Assembly: GCF_001422445.1 (NCBI RefSeq)
Contig: NZ_LMNA01000027.1
Location: 1 to 64,000, forward strand
Origin: Pseudorhodoferax sp. Leaf274
GTDB lineage: Bacteria; Pseudomonadota; Gammaproteobacteria; Burkholderiales; Burkholderiaceae_C
Direction of reading: 5' to 3'
DNA: 64,000 nt
Positions 1 through 10,548 of the stretch are shown here, piece after piece. Every line of letters starts with the position of its first letter. The stretch's first letter is position 1. Made by a program: the position numbers and the translations under genes. The notes under the pieces are model-generated. The model worked only from the letters and a program-made list of their open reading frames with translations, had not been told where the DNA came from and made no database searches.

Positions 1-84
1 CTTGCCGGTGTTCAGCAGGCCCAGGATGCGCTCCTGCGTCTTCTTGCCGGTGTTCAGCAGGCCCAGGATGCGCTCCTGCGTCTT
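1..84. repeat. 42-bp perfect tandem duplication at left edge
   Basis: Bases 1-42 and 43-84 are identical. The unit is exactly 14 codons, so it would be in frame. Read on the minus strand in the frame open from an ATG at 168, it encodes two copies of KTQERILGLLNTGK. The left side is cut by the window edge, so further copies may exist. The minus-strand frame overlaps the transposase remnant, so I do not call it a gene. Confidence 0.85.
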
Positions 85-99
85 GGGGTGCACGATTAG

Positions 100-252
100 C
101 GCGCAGAAGGCCTGCCAGACGTCCGAACGGCTGAGTTGCAGCCCTGGATGCAGCACTACAACTTCCATCGGCCGCACTCCGCCGTCTCGCACCAACCTCC
201 CGCCTCCAGACTCGGCTTTGACGGGAACAACGTCCTGAGAAACTACAACTAG
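100..252 (+). pseudogene. IS481-family transposase C-terminal remnant
   Basis: Frame 1 reads from just after a stop at 97-99 to a TAG at 250-252. It encodes the hallmark C-terminal end of IS3/IS481-type integrase-core transposases, with the motif YNFHRPHSA, then PPASRLG and NNVL. No start codon and no DDE catalytic core lie upstream in this frame, because the sequence before 97 is a stop and then the 42-bp duplication. Only about 50 residues remain. It marks an old insertion at the border of the acquired-looking block that follows. Confidence 0.7.
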
Positions 253-398
253 CGCCACATGCTCCTGCACGCGCTTCGGTAGGCTGCCCGCGGTGCAAGG
301 GCGCGGGGACGCATCGGCCAGATATGTAACGGAGCTTGTGACATTAGTGGCAAATCGCACAGAATTCCTCAACACTTGTTTCGAGGGCAGGGGAAACC

Positions 399-752
399 AT
401 GGCTAGAGGGGCGTTCTCGGGGTTTGCACTGATGTTCGGGTTGGTACCACTGTCGTTCGCGGTTCAGCTTGAACCGGTCACTGGTGTCACGGTCGAGCTT
501 TACCAGGACCAACGCTTCGAACAGCGTGCAAAGCCTGAAACCCTGCCGCCAGGGGTGAGCGTCACGCGTGCAGAAAGGGTCGGCAACGCTTCCCGGATCG
601 TCTACCAGGACCGGGAGTACTGGATCAAGTCCCACCGTATGAAGGAGGCTGCAAAGGTGGATATAGAGTGCAGCACGGTGGACCCCAACACCATCATCTC
701 CGCCGGCACGCGCCACGCCAACGCAAACTGCCGCCAGGCCGCGTCCAAGTGA
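399..752 (+). CDS. small exported protein of unknown function
   Basis: A 117-residue protein. Residues 1-21 form a plausible signal peptide (charged MARG start, hydrophobic stretch, cleavage near SFA). The mature part is polar, with two YQD-containing segments and two cysteines near the C-terminus; the shape suggests a small beta-rich periplasmic or surface protein, possibly SH3-like. No catalytic motif is visible. It lies 20 bp before the M48 lipoprotein gene in the same direction, so the two probably share a transcript. Base composition is lower in GC than genes beyond 4.2 kb. I do not recognise the family. Confidence 0.6.
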   Translation: MARGAFSGFALMFGLVPLSFAVQLEPVTGVTVELYQDQRFEQRAKPETLPPGVSVTRAERVGNASRIVYQDREYWIKSHRMKEAAKVDIECSTVDPNTIISAGTRHANANCRQAASK

Positions 753-772
753 CCCCGCAGTCCCGCGCGACG

Positions 773-2326
773 ATGCATCAGACAGCCTTCGCAGCCGCCG
801 CGCTGGCCGCTATTCTTAGCGGCTGCGCCGCGACGACCACCGGCTCAAATTCATCTGAGCAGACAAAGCGTCCCGCCTGCGATGCCGGTGCGCTGTCGAC
901 CATGTGGGAGAAAACACGGGATATGGCCGAGGGGCTCGATGCCAAACCCATGATCAGTAAGCTCCCACCCTGCCCGTACGCAAAATCAAACGAGGCCATT
1001 GGGGACGAGCGCGACATCGCCAACATGCGGGTCAGCCACGGCATCGTCGCGGTGCCACGTCTGACGCAATACGCCAATGCGGTTTTGGAGAAGCTCAAGA
1101 GCGCAAGCGGAGCCTCTCAGATTCCCGGCAAGGTTTACGTGGTCGCGAACGATCAGCTCGATGCAGCGGCCACGGCCGACGGCAATGTTTATGTGTCGCT
1201 GGGGTACTTCCGCAATCTGGACAACGAGGACCAACTTGCGGCGCTGCTCGCCCACGAACTCTCCCATGTGCTGCTGCGCCACCACGACAGCAGTTGGTTT
1301 GGCCGGTTCACGAAGCAAGCCATGTCGTATTTCGAAGACACGGCCATGGTGCGCAACGCGCTAGACCGCGCCATGGAGGGAGATTTCGGCGGCGGCAAAG
1401 CGCTGACGCCATCCCAGAAAGCCACGCTCGACAAAATGAACTTCCTGGTCAAACTCAACGACCGGGCGCTTCATCCGGCGTGGGGGCGCCGCCAGGAAGC
1501 CGAAGCCGACAGGCTCGGCACGGACCTCTTGATGCGCGCCGGGTACAGCTTCTCGGACGGCATGCAGGCTTGGCTGGCCAAGGTTGCGGCCTACGACGAT
1601 CAGCAGCGCGCGGTCCGTCAGGAGTTGGCTTCACAACGCCAGGCGACCATCGATGCCCTTGCCGCGCAAGGAAAGGTCGAGGCGTCCGTGCGCAAAGCCG
1701 CCGACGGGGCGCTCAAGGACTTGCTTGAAGATGTGGGACGCAGCCACGAGGACGGCACGAACCGGCTGCGCGAGCTCAACGGCTACATCGAGAAGGCTTA
1801 CAACGACAACATCGACGCGCCGGATGCTCAAGTCACAAGCCATCGCCAGGTAATGACCATGCCTGACGTCAAGGGCACCCTCGACGGCTACCGGGAGGCC
1901 TTCCGGGCACGGAGCCAGATCCTTGCGTTGCAGCCAGCGGCCGCGGTTGCCGCCTTGCGCAAGCTGACGAGCGGCGGGCCGATAGCGTCGCACGCCTTAC
2001 CTAACTACTTGCTTTTCGAAGCGCAAGCCAAAGCGCGTCCTGCTGAACGCGAGCCAGCTTTGAGGCGGAGCCTTGCGGCTAGCGAGCCCATCTGGAACTC
2101 TGTCGAGTCGTCCGCGCAGTTTTACTCTGGCCGCAACCCGAAGGAACTCGCTGCCATCGGCCGAAAGGCTTTGCGTGACTTCCAGAACGCGCCATCGGCC
2201 TATCCTCGGCTGATTTCCTGGTACTCGCGCGTGGGTCTCAAGGACGAGGCCGCATCGGTCCTGGAAGATTGCCGCCGCAACGAGGCCCAGATGCGTTCGG
2301 CCTGCGAAAAGGCACTGAAGATCTGA
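773..2326 (+). CDS. M48-family zinc metalloprotease lipoprotein
   Basis: The protein is 517 residues. I start at ATG 773 because it gives a clean lipoprotein signal (hydrophobic stretch ending LSGC, lipidated Cys18); a longer frame from 668 would bury it. The zinc site HELSH is at residues 161-165, and the third ligand is probably Glu244 in EAEADRLG, the M48 arrangement. M48 lipoproteins such as LoiP and BepA cleave or chaperone misfolded outer-membrane proteins at the inner face of the outer membrane. The C-terminal 250 residues are helical and lack an obvious TPR signature. It is flanked closely (20 bp and 13 bp) by an exported protein and a CHASE2 membrane protein. The precise substrate is unknown. 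Confidence 0.8.
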   Translation: MHQTAFAAAALAAILSGCAATTTGSNSSEQTKRPACDAGALSTMWEKTRDMAEGLDAKPMISKLPPCPYAKSNEAIGDERDIANMRVSHGIVAVPRLTQYANAVLEKLKSASGASQIPGKVYVVANDQLDAAATADGNVYVSLGYFRNLDNEDQLAALLAHELSHVLLRHHDSSWFGRFTKQAMSYFEDTAMVRNALDRAMEGDFGGGKALTPSQKATLDKMNFLVKLNDRALHPAWGRRQEAEADRLGTDLLMRAGYSFSDGMQAWLAKVAAYDDQQRAVRQELASQRQATIDALAAQGKVEASVRKAADGALKDLLEDVGRSHEDGTNRLRELNGYIEKAYNDNIDAPDAQVTSHRQVMTMPDVKGTLDGYREAFRARSQILALQPAAAVAALRKLTSGGPIASHALPNYLLFEAQAKARPAEREPALRRSLAASEPIWNSVESSAQFYSGRNPKELAAIGRKALRDFQNAPSAYPRLISWYSRVGLKDEAASVLEDCRRNEAQMRSACEKALKI

Positions 2327-2339
2327 GCGGCGGCCTAGC

Positions 2340-3926
2340 ATGCTTCAGCTGAACCGCACGCGGCTGCGGTGGAACCTGTGGGTAGCCGCTGTGACGGTCG
2401 TCATCGGCGTCGGCTTTGGCTGGGTACTGGGGAGCATCCTGCCGACCGGGTCCATGCAACGAGCCGCAGCGAGGGTCCTACTGCCGTTTCTGCCGTATCC
2501 AGAAAAGGCTGCAGAGGACATCACCGTCATCACCGTCGCAGAAAGGGATCTGCAGTCGTTCTTTGTTGACCTCCCGCTTCCTGCCGACTTTCTAGCCAAT
2601 CGCATCGACGCCATCGTCAGCCTCAAGCCTCGCGCGCTGTTCTTGGACTTTGCGTTCCTGAACAACAGGCGCCGCGAGGACATCCAGCCCTTCATCGACG
2701 CCGTTTGCAGGGCAGCACAGCAGGATGTCCGTGTGTTCGTCGCGTTCACGGGCAAGATCCGGTCCCGGGTCGAACAGGCGCTGTTGAACTCGAGCGTGCT
2801 GAGGCCGCATTCCTCCGGCGGCCCAGGCACGGCCGGCAAGAGCTGCGTCACGTTCGTTCATGCGCACATCACGCCGGACAACGTGGATCAACTGCAATGG
2901 CGCTATCCGGTTCTTCTGGGTCCAAATGTTCCCGACCTACAGACATCGAAGCCTGGGTCTGCAGCAGCGTCCATCTACTGCCACCTTCAGCCCCATCGGT
3001 GCAGCGAGAAGCAGTCGCGGCCGATGGCTGTGATCTGGCCGGCATCCGGCCACGAGAGCAACGAGCGGATCATGAGGAGAGCGGCGGAGGTCGGCACCGT
3101 CAGCTTGTGCCGCGCGGATCTGGGATGGGCAAGTGTTCCGGGCGTTTCGCTGGTGTACAAGCCTCAGCTGTGCCCTTTCCACCGAGTCGTTCCGCTGCGC
3201 TCATTCAACGGAGAGTTCTTCAACGAGGAGGAGCTGGGCAAGGCGATCAAGGGCCGCATCGTCATGGTCGGCGAAGACTCTGCCCTAGGTTCCGACCACG
3301 TGCTTTCGCCAGTCCACGGCCGACTTCCCGGGGTCCACGCCCATGCCATGGCATTGGACAACCTGCTCGCCTTCGACGGCCGCTATCGGCAGGTGGCCGA
3401 TGGCTTCCTCGACGTTGGCGGGAATCTGTTCGTCTACCTGAGCGTGGTGACCCTGACAGCCTACTTTGGGGTTCGCCGCTACGTTCTGAGGCAAGCCAAC
3501 CCGCCAGACCTGCCTCACACAGGCGCAGCCGCCGCCCGCCCCCCGACCACAGGTCATCTCCTCTTTTTCGCCGCGCTCCCTGTCCTTGTTGGCACCGGGT
3601 GGAGGCGGCGTAACGCCCCAACGACCAGCCGCCCCCGATCATCGGTGGCACTTAGCACGCGACTGAAGCTGGATGGCAGCGGTGCACTGCTGGCGCTCGC
3701 GCTGTTTGTGGTTGGCTACTACGGATTTAGGCAGGGGCCCCTGTCCATCGTCGACTACGTGCTTTTTCCTTTCCTTGCGAGCTTCCTGCAGATCGGCGAG
3801 CGTGTCGCGGTGCGTGGACACGAATGGTGGTACGCGCTCTTCACTGCTAGCCCCTGGCGCACGTGGAGCGACGATGCCCGCAGCCCGCCGGCAAAGCCTC
3901 GAAGATCTCGAACGCCTGTTCGCTGA
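2340..3926 (+). CDS. CHASE2-domain membrane protein without output domain
   Basis: A 528-residue protein with a membrane segment at about 12-31 followed by a long extracytoplasmic region (about 35-360). Its end carries the CHASE2 hallmark GRLPGVHAHAMALDNLL (residues 328-343), preceded by GRIVMVGEDS. Further hydrophobic stretches lie near 362-380, 405-420, 447-465 and 468-485. CHASE2 normally sits in front of an adenylate cyclase, kinase or GGDEF domain, but this protein ends with a short basic tail and has none, so signalling would need a partner. It follows the M48 gene by 13 bp. The C-terminal third between the membrane segments is rich in Pro and Arg and may have degenerated. Confidence 0.7.
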   Translation: MLQLNRTRLRWNLWVAAVTVVIGVGFGWVLGSILPTGSMQRAAARVLLPFLPYPEKAAEDITVITVAERDLQSFFVDLPLPADFLANRIDAIVSLKPRALFLDFAFLNNRRREDIQPFIDAVCRAAQQDVRVFVAFTGKIRSRVEQALLNSSVLRPHSSGGPGTAGKSCVTFVHAHITPDNVDQLQWRYPVLLGPNVPDLQTSKPGSAAASIYCHLQPHRCSEKQSRPMAVIWPASGHESNERIMRRAAEVGTVSLCRADLGWASVPGVSLVYKPQLCPFHRVVPLRSFNGEFFNEEELGKAIKGRIVMVGEDSALGSDHVLSPVHGRLPGVHAHAMALDNLLAFDGRYRQVADGFLDVGGNLFVYLSVVTLTAYFGVRRYVLRQANPPDLPHTGAAAARPPTTGHLLFFAALPVLVGTGWRRRNAPTTSRPRSSVALSTRLKLDGSGALLALALFVVGYYGFRQGPLSIVDYVLFPFLASFLQIGERVAVRGHEWWYALFTASPWRTWSDDARSPPAKPRRSRTPVR

Positions 3927-4229
3927 GCGAACCGGTTTAAGTCCCTCGGTTTACGAGCATTTCCCGGTACCGGCTGTTGCAAGGATTGAGTGCCGTGAAT
4001 GACACCAAAGCGTGCCACGAATGTTCGCGCCGACGCCGATTTGAGCACTACCCCGCATAGGCGCCCAAAGCTATTGGTGCCAGATTTAACGTACGCGGTT
4101 TTCATGAGCGGCATGCATCACGAGTGCCAGCACCACAGCTGGGATTTCAAGGTCCGCAGCGAGGCGAAGCTGTCGTTGGCGGCCCCTGCAACCGATGTCC
4201 GCTACTGGCCGAAAGCGCTCGACCGTCAC
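3927..4229. other. non-coding junction region
   Basis: About 300 bases between the end of the CHASE2 gene and the convergent cytochrome c gene. Reading frames here are short or are shadows. Composition shifts from mixed GC to the high GC of the following backbone genes, so this is probably the right boundary of the acquired-looking block. I see no clear terminator hairpin, attachment site or tRNA in it. Confidence 0.5.
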
Positions 4230-4871
4230 CTACTTGCGCACCGGCGTCCCAGGCGCAAAGCGCGCAATGAAGTACGCCAGCGTGTCCAGGTCCTCGACCG
4301 GGATGCGGCCCACGGCCTCGCCCATGGCCATGGTGTAGCCGGGGCGCTTGCCGGACTTGAACTCCTGCAGCGTCATCTGCAGGTAGTCCTCGCGCTGCTG
4401 CGCGATGCGCGGCACCTGCTGGCCGCCGGACAGGTCGGCGCCGTGGCAGGCGAAGCACTTGTGTTCCTGCGCGAGCGACTGGCCCCTGGCCATGCGCGCC
4501 GCTTCGGGCGGCGTGGCCGGCGGCGGCGCCGGCACGGGCGGCAAGCTGGCGATGTATTCGGAGAAGCCGCGCAGGTCGGCGTCGTTGAGGGTCTTGGCGA
4601 TCGCCGTCATGGCCTCGTTGCTGCGCCGGCCCTCGCGGAACAGGAACAGCTGCGTGATCGCGTAGAACGAATGCTGGCCGGCCAGCGCGGGCGTCAGCGC
4701 CATGTCGTTGCGGCCATTGGCGCCGTGGCAGGCCGCGCACAGGCCGGCATAGCGCTGTGCGTAGGCGTTGCCACCGGCGGGCGGCTGCTGGGCCGCCGCC
4801 GCCAGGGGCAGCAACAGCGCCATCAGCGCCTGGGCGATCCGGGCTGGCTTCAGGCTGGCCCGGCGCGTCAT
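4230..4871 (-). CDS. exported diheme cytochrome c
   Basis: A 213-residue protein with a signal peptide (about 1-27, cleavage near AAA-QQ) and two heme-binding motifs, CAACH at 45-49 and CFACH at 140-144, so it is a diheme c4/c5-like periplasmic electron carrier. Methionines that could be distal ligands occur in both halves (AMTA, GYTMAMGE). Its ATG overlaps the stop codon of the upstream sugar dehydrogenase gene in the arrangement ATGA, so the two are translationally coupled. It is the likely electron acceptor of that dehydrogenase, passing electrons to a terminal oxidase. Confidence 0.85.
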   Translation of the reverse strand: MTRRASLKPARIAQALMALLLPLAAAAQQPPAGGNAYAQRYAGLCAACHGANGRNDMALTPALAGQHSFYAITQLFLFREGRRSNEAMTAIAKTLNDADLRGFSEYIASLPPVPAPPPATPPEAARMARGQSLAQEHKCFACHGADLSGGQQVPRIAQQREDYLQMTLQEFKSGKRPGYTMAMGEAVGRIPVEDLDTLAYFIARFAPGTPVRK

Positions 4872-6082
4872 TTGCCGGCGTAGGTGATGCGGTAGATCGC
4901 GCCCGCGTGGTCGTCGGAGACCAGCAGCGAGCCGTCCTTCATCACCATGAAGTCCACCGGCCGGCCGAGGTAGCCGTTGTTCTCGACAAAGCCCGTCATG
5001 AAGGGCTCGACCTTGGCGCCGCCCTTGCCGTCGGGCCAGGCGACGGACACGTCGGCGTACTTCACGGTGCGGTTCCAGGGGCCGTGCCGCGCGATGAACA
5101 TGGCGCCCTGGTACTTGGCCGGGAACATCTTGCCGGTGTAGAACTTCAGCCCCAGCGAGCCGGCGTGCGGGCCCAGCAGCGCCGCGGGCTTGGCGAACTC
5201 GCTGCCCGTGCAGTCCTTGCCCCAGCCGAACTCGGGATCGGAGATGTTGCCCTGGTGGCAGAACGGGTAGCCAAAGTGCTGGTTCGGCCCGGTCACCACG
5301 TTGAGCTCGTCGTTGGGGATCTCCTCGCTGAGCCAGTCGCGCCCGTTGTCGGTGAACCAGAGCTGCCCGCCCTTGGGGTTGAAGTCGAAGCCCACCGTGT
5401 TGCGCACGCCCGCGGCCACGGTCTCCATGCCGGTGCCGTCCAGGTTCATGCGGTAGATCTTGGCGTACTCGCCCGGGTCGCAGATGTTGCACGGTGCGCC
5501 GATGGCGAAGTAGAGCTTGTCGTCGCGGATGCGCAGGTACTTCCAGCTGTGGTCGGTGCCGCCGGGCAGCTTGTCGTAGAGCACCTTGGGCTCGCCCAGG
5601 TTGTCCAGGTTGGCCTCGGCGTTGTCGTAGCGCAGGATCTTCGTGTTGGTGGCGACGTACAGCGCACCCTTGTGAAACTCGATGCCGGTGGCGAAGGGCA
5701 TCTTGTCGATGATGGTCTTGGCCTGGCCCTTGCCGTCGGCCGGCAGCGCATAGACCTTGTTGCCCACGAACAGCGTGCTGACGAAGATGGTGCCCTTCTC
5801 GCCCTGGCGCAGGCCGCGCGCGTCGAGCAGGCCCGAGGCGAAGGTCTCGACCTTGAAGCCCGGCGGCAGCTTGAGCTTCTTGGTGGGCAGCTGGTCGACG
5901 GCCGTGGGGATCGGGAAGGCCGGCACCGGCGCCATGCGCATGGCGGTGTCGGTCTTGGGCCGGCCCTTGGCCCAGCCCGGTTCCTCCTCGGCCTTCTGCT
6001 GGGCCCAGGCGGCACTGCCGGCCAGCAATACGGTGGCGGCGCAGACAGCGCGGGCTGCAGCGCGGATCATGGCGTGGTTCAT
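4868..6082 (-). CDS. PQQ-type sugar dehydrogenase (L-sorbosone dehydrogenase-like)
   Basis: A 404-residue exported protein. I use ATG 6082, which is preceded by GAGGAGA and gives a signal peptide ending near AWAQQ. The body is a six-bladed beta-propeller of the soluble glucose/sorbosone dehydrogenase family, with FASGLLDARGL near the start, NPKGGQLWFTDNGRDWL, and the C-terminal signature GSLLVSDDHAGAIYRITY. Such enzymes oxidise aldoses or sugar alcohols in the periplasm using PQQ. It is coupled to the downstream diheme cytochrome c. The actual substrate cannot be read from sequence, and some family members are not enzymes. Confidence 0.8.
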   Translation of the reverse strand: MNHAMIRAAARAVCAATVLLAGSAAWAQQKAEEEPGWAKGRPKTDTAMRMAPVPAFPIPTAVDQLPTKKLKLPPGFKVETFASGLLDARGLRQGEKGTIFVSTLFVGNKVYALPADGKGQAKTIIDKMPFATGIEFHKGALYVATNTKILRYDNAEANLDNLGEPKVLYDKLPGGTDHSWKYLRIRDDKLYFAIGAPCNICDPGEYAKIYRMNLDGTGMETVAAGVRNTVGFDFNPKGGQLWFTDNGRDWLSEEIPNDELNVVTGPNQHFGYPFCHQGNISDPEFGWGKDCTGSEFAKPAALLGPHAGSLGLKFYTGKMFPAKYQGAMFIARHGPWNRTVKYADVSVAWPDGKGGAKVEPFMTGFVENNGYLGRPVDFMVMKDGSLLVSDDHAGAIYRITYAGK

Positions 6083-6235
6083 GGTCTCCTCTCGTTGTGG
6101 CAAAACTGTTCCCGGCCTCGAACATGTCATACCAGCCCGCTCGTCAGACAGTCGGGTAATCCCCCGAATTTGTAACAACTCTCGCGCGAATTGCAACCCG
6201 CCGGTCCGCCCTGCCGGCGCGGTGCGGTCCGCGGC

Positions 6236-9238
<3,003 letters not shown>

Positions 9239-9450
9239 GTCGCCCCCTCATGCGCGCAACGGTTACAGGACGTTCCAACGGTCGCGCGCAGGGACGCTCG
9301 CCACGACGGCTGGAAGGGCCGGACAGGGCAGCGGGCACGGTGCCGCCGCGACGGGCCATGGTAGCGCCGGCTTTCCGCTCCGCAACGGGCCGTGCGGATG
9401 CGGCGCGGCCCGGCCCGGGCCGGGCCACCCGCACGGCACAATCCGCGCCC

Positions 9451-10548
9451 ATGCCCCGCTTCCTGCACACGGCCGACTGGCAGATCGGCCGCCAGTTCGC
9501 CACCCTTTCCCCCGACAACGCACCCATGCTGGCCGAGGCCCGGCTGCAGGCCGTCGCGCGCCTGGCGGCGCTGGCCACGGCCGAGCGCGTGGACGCCGTG
9601 CTCGTGGCCGGCGACGTGTTCGACGCCCAGACCGTTTCCGAGCGCACCGTGCGCCGGCTGTTCAACGCGCTGGCCGGCTTCGCCGGTCCCTGGCTGCTGC
9701 TGCCCGGCAACCACGACGCGGCATTGGCCGAGAACGTCTGGAGCCGCGCCCAGCGCCTGGACGCCGTGCCGCCGAACGCCCACCTGCTGCTGGAGCCTGG
9801 CGTGCAGCTGTTCGAGGCCCAGGGCTTCGCCGCCCTGCCCGCGCCGCTGACCCAGCGCCACACGCACCACGACCTCACGGCCTGGTTCGACACCGCCGAG
9901 ACACCGGCCGGCCTGCTGCGCATCGGCATCGCGCATGGCAGCGTGCAGGGCATCCTGGCCGAGGACATCGATTCGGCCAACCCGATCGCGCCGGACCGCG
10001 CCGCGCGCGCGCGGCTCGACTACCTGGCCCTGGGCGACTGGCATGGCACCAAGGCCATCGACGCGCGCACCTGGTATGCCGGCACGCCCGAACCCGACCG
10101 CTTCCGCGCGAACGACGCAGGCCAGGCGCTGCTGGTGGACATCGCCGCGCCCGGCGCCGAACCGCAGGTGCGCACCGTCCCCGTCGGCCAGTTCCGCTGG
10201 CAGCAGGTCGACGCGGCGCTGCAGGTCGACAGCGACCTGGACCTGCTGCTGGAGCGGCTCGCGGCGCTGACACCGCAGCACGTGGTCGACCTGCGCCTGC
10301 GCGGCCAGCTGGACCTGGCCGCGCGCACGCGGCTGCAGGCAGGCCTCGGTGCGGCAGAGGCCCGCGTGCGCCACCTGCAGGCCGACCAGGCCGCGCTGCG
10401 CCTGGTGCCCACCGACGCCGACATCGCCGCGCTGCAGGCCGACGGCTACCTCGGCGAGGTGATCGCCGAGCTGCGCGCGCAGGGCGAGAACGAGACGGCG
10501 CAGGACGCGCTGGCCCTGCTGGCGGGCCTGTTGGCAGAGCGCGCATGA
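9451..10548 (+). CDS. DNA repair metallophosphoesterase (SbcD/YhaO-like, Mre11 family)
   Basis: A 365-residue protein with the calcineurin-like nuclease motifs in order: LHTADWQIG (residues 5-13), AGDVFD, LPGNHD, and later GIAHG and LALGDWHG, which supply the metal-binding residues. The family cuts DNA ends and hairpins together with an SMC-like ATPase. The downstream ATPase gene starts inside its last codons (ATGA overlap at 10545-10548), so this is a two-subunit complex. A CACAAT hexamer at 9437-9442 sits only 9 bases before the ATG and no Shine-Dalgarno sequence is visible, hinting at a leaderless message. Divergent from the sensor kinase gene. Confidence 0.85.
   Translation: MPRFLHTADWQIGRQFATLSPDNAPMLAEARLQAVARLAALATAERVDAVLVAGDVFDAQTVSERTVRRLFNALAGFAGPWLLLPGNHDAALAENVWSRAQRLDAVPPNAHLLLEPGVQLFEAQGFAALPAPLTQRHTHHDLTAWFDTAETPAGLLRIGIAHGSVQGILAEDIDSANPIAPDRAARARLDYLALGDWHGTKAIDARTWYAGTPEPDRFRANDAGQALLVDIAAPGAEPQVRTVPVGQFRWQQVDAALQVDSDLDLLLERLAALTPQHVVDLRLRGQLDLAARTRLQAGLGAAEARVRHLQADQAALRLVPTDADIAALQADGYLGEVIAELRAQGENETAQDALALLAGLLAERA

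Noticed and set aside
1-84. CRISPR-like repeat
   Set aside because: Only two direct 42-bp copies without spacer; a tandem duplication, not an array.
1-168. Minus-strand coding frame from ATG 168 to the left edge (MEVVVLHPG...)
   Set aside because: It overlaps the transposase remnant and I do not recognise the protein; only the repeat is reported.
4230-6125. One 631-codon frame covering both cytochrome c and sugar dehydrogenase, suggesting a fusion
   Set aside because: The cytochrome part is in this frame, but the dehydrogenase is in a different frame (4868-6082). The upstream part of the 631-codon frame is a shadow; the genes are separate and overlap as ATGA.
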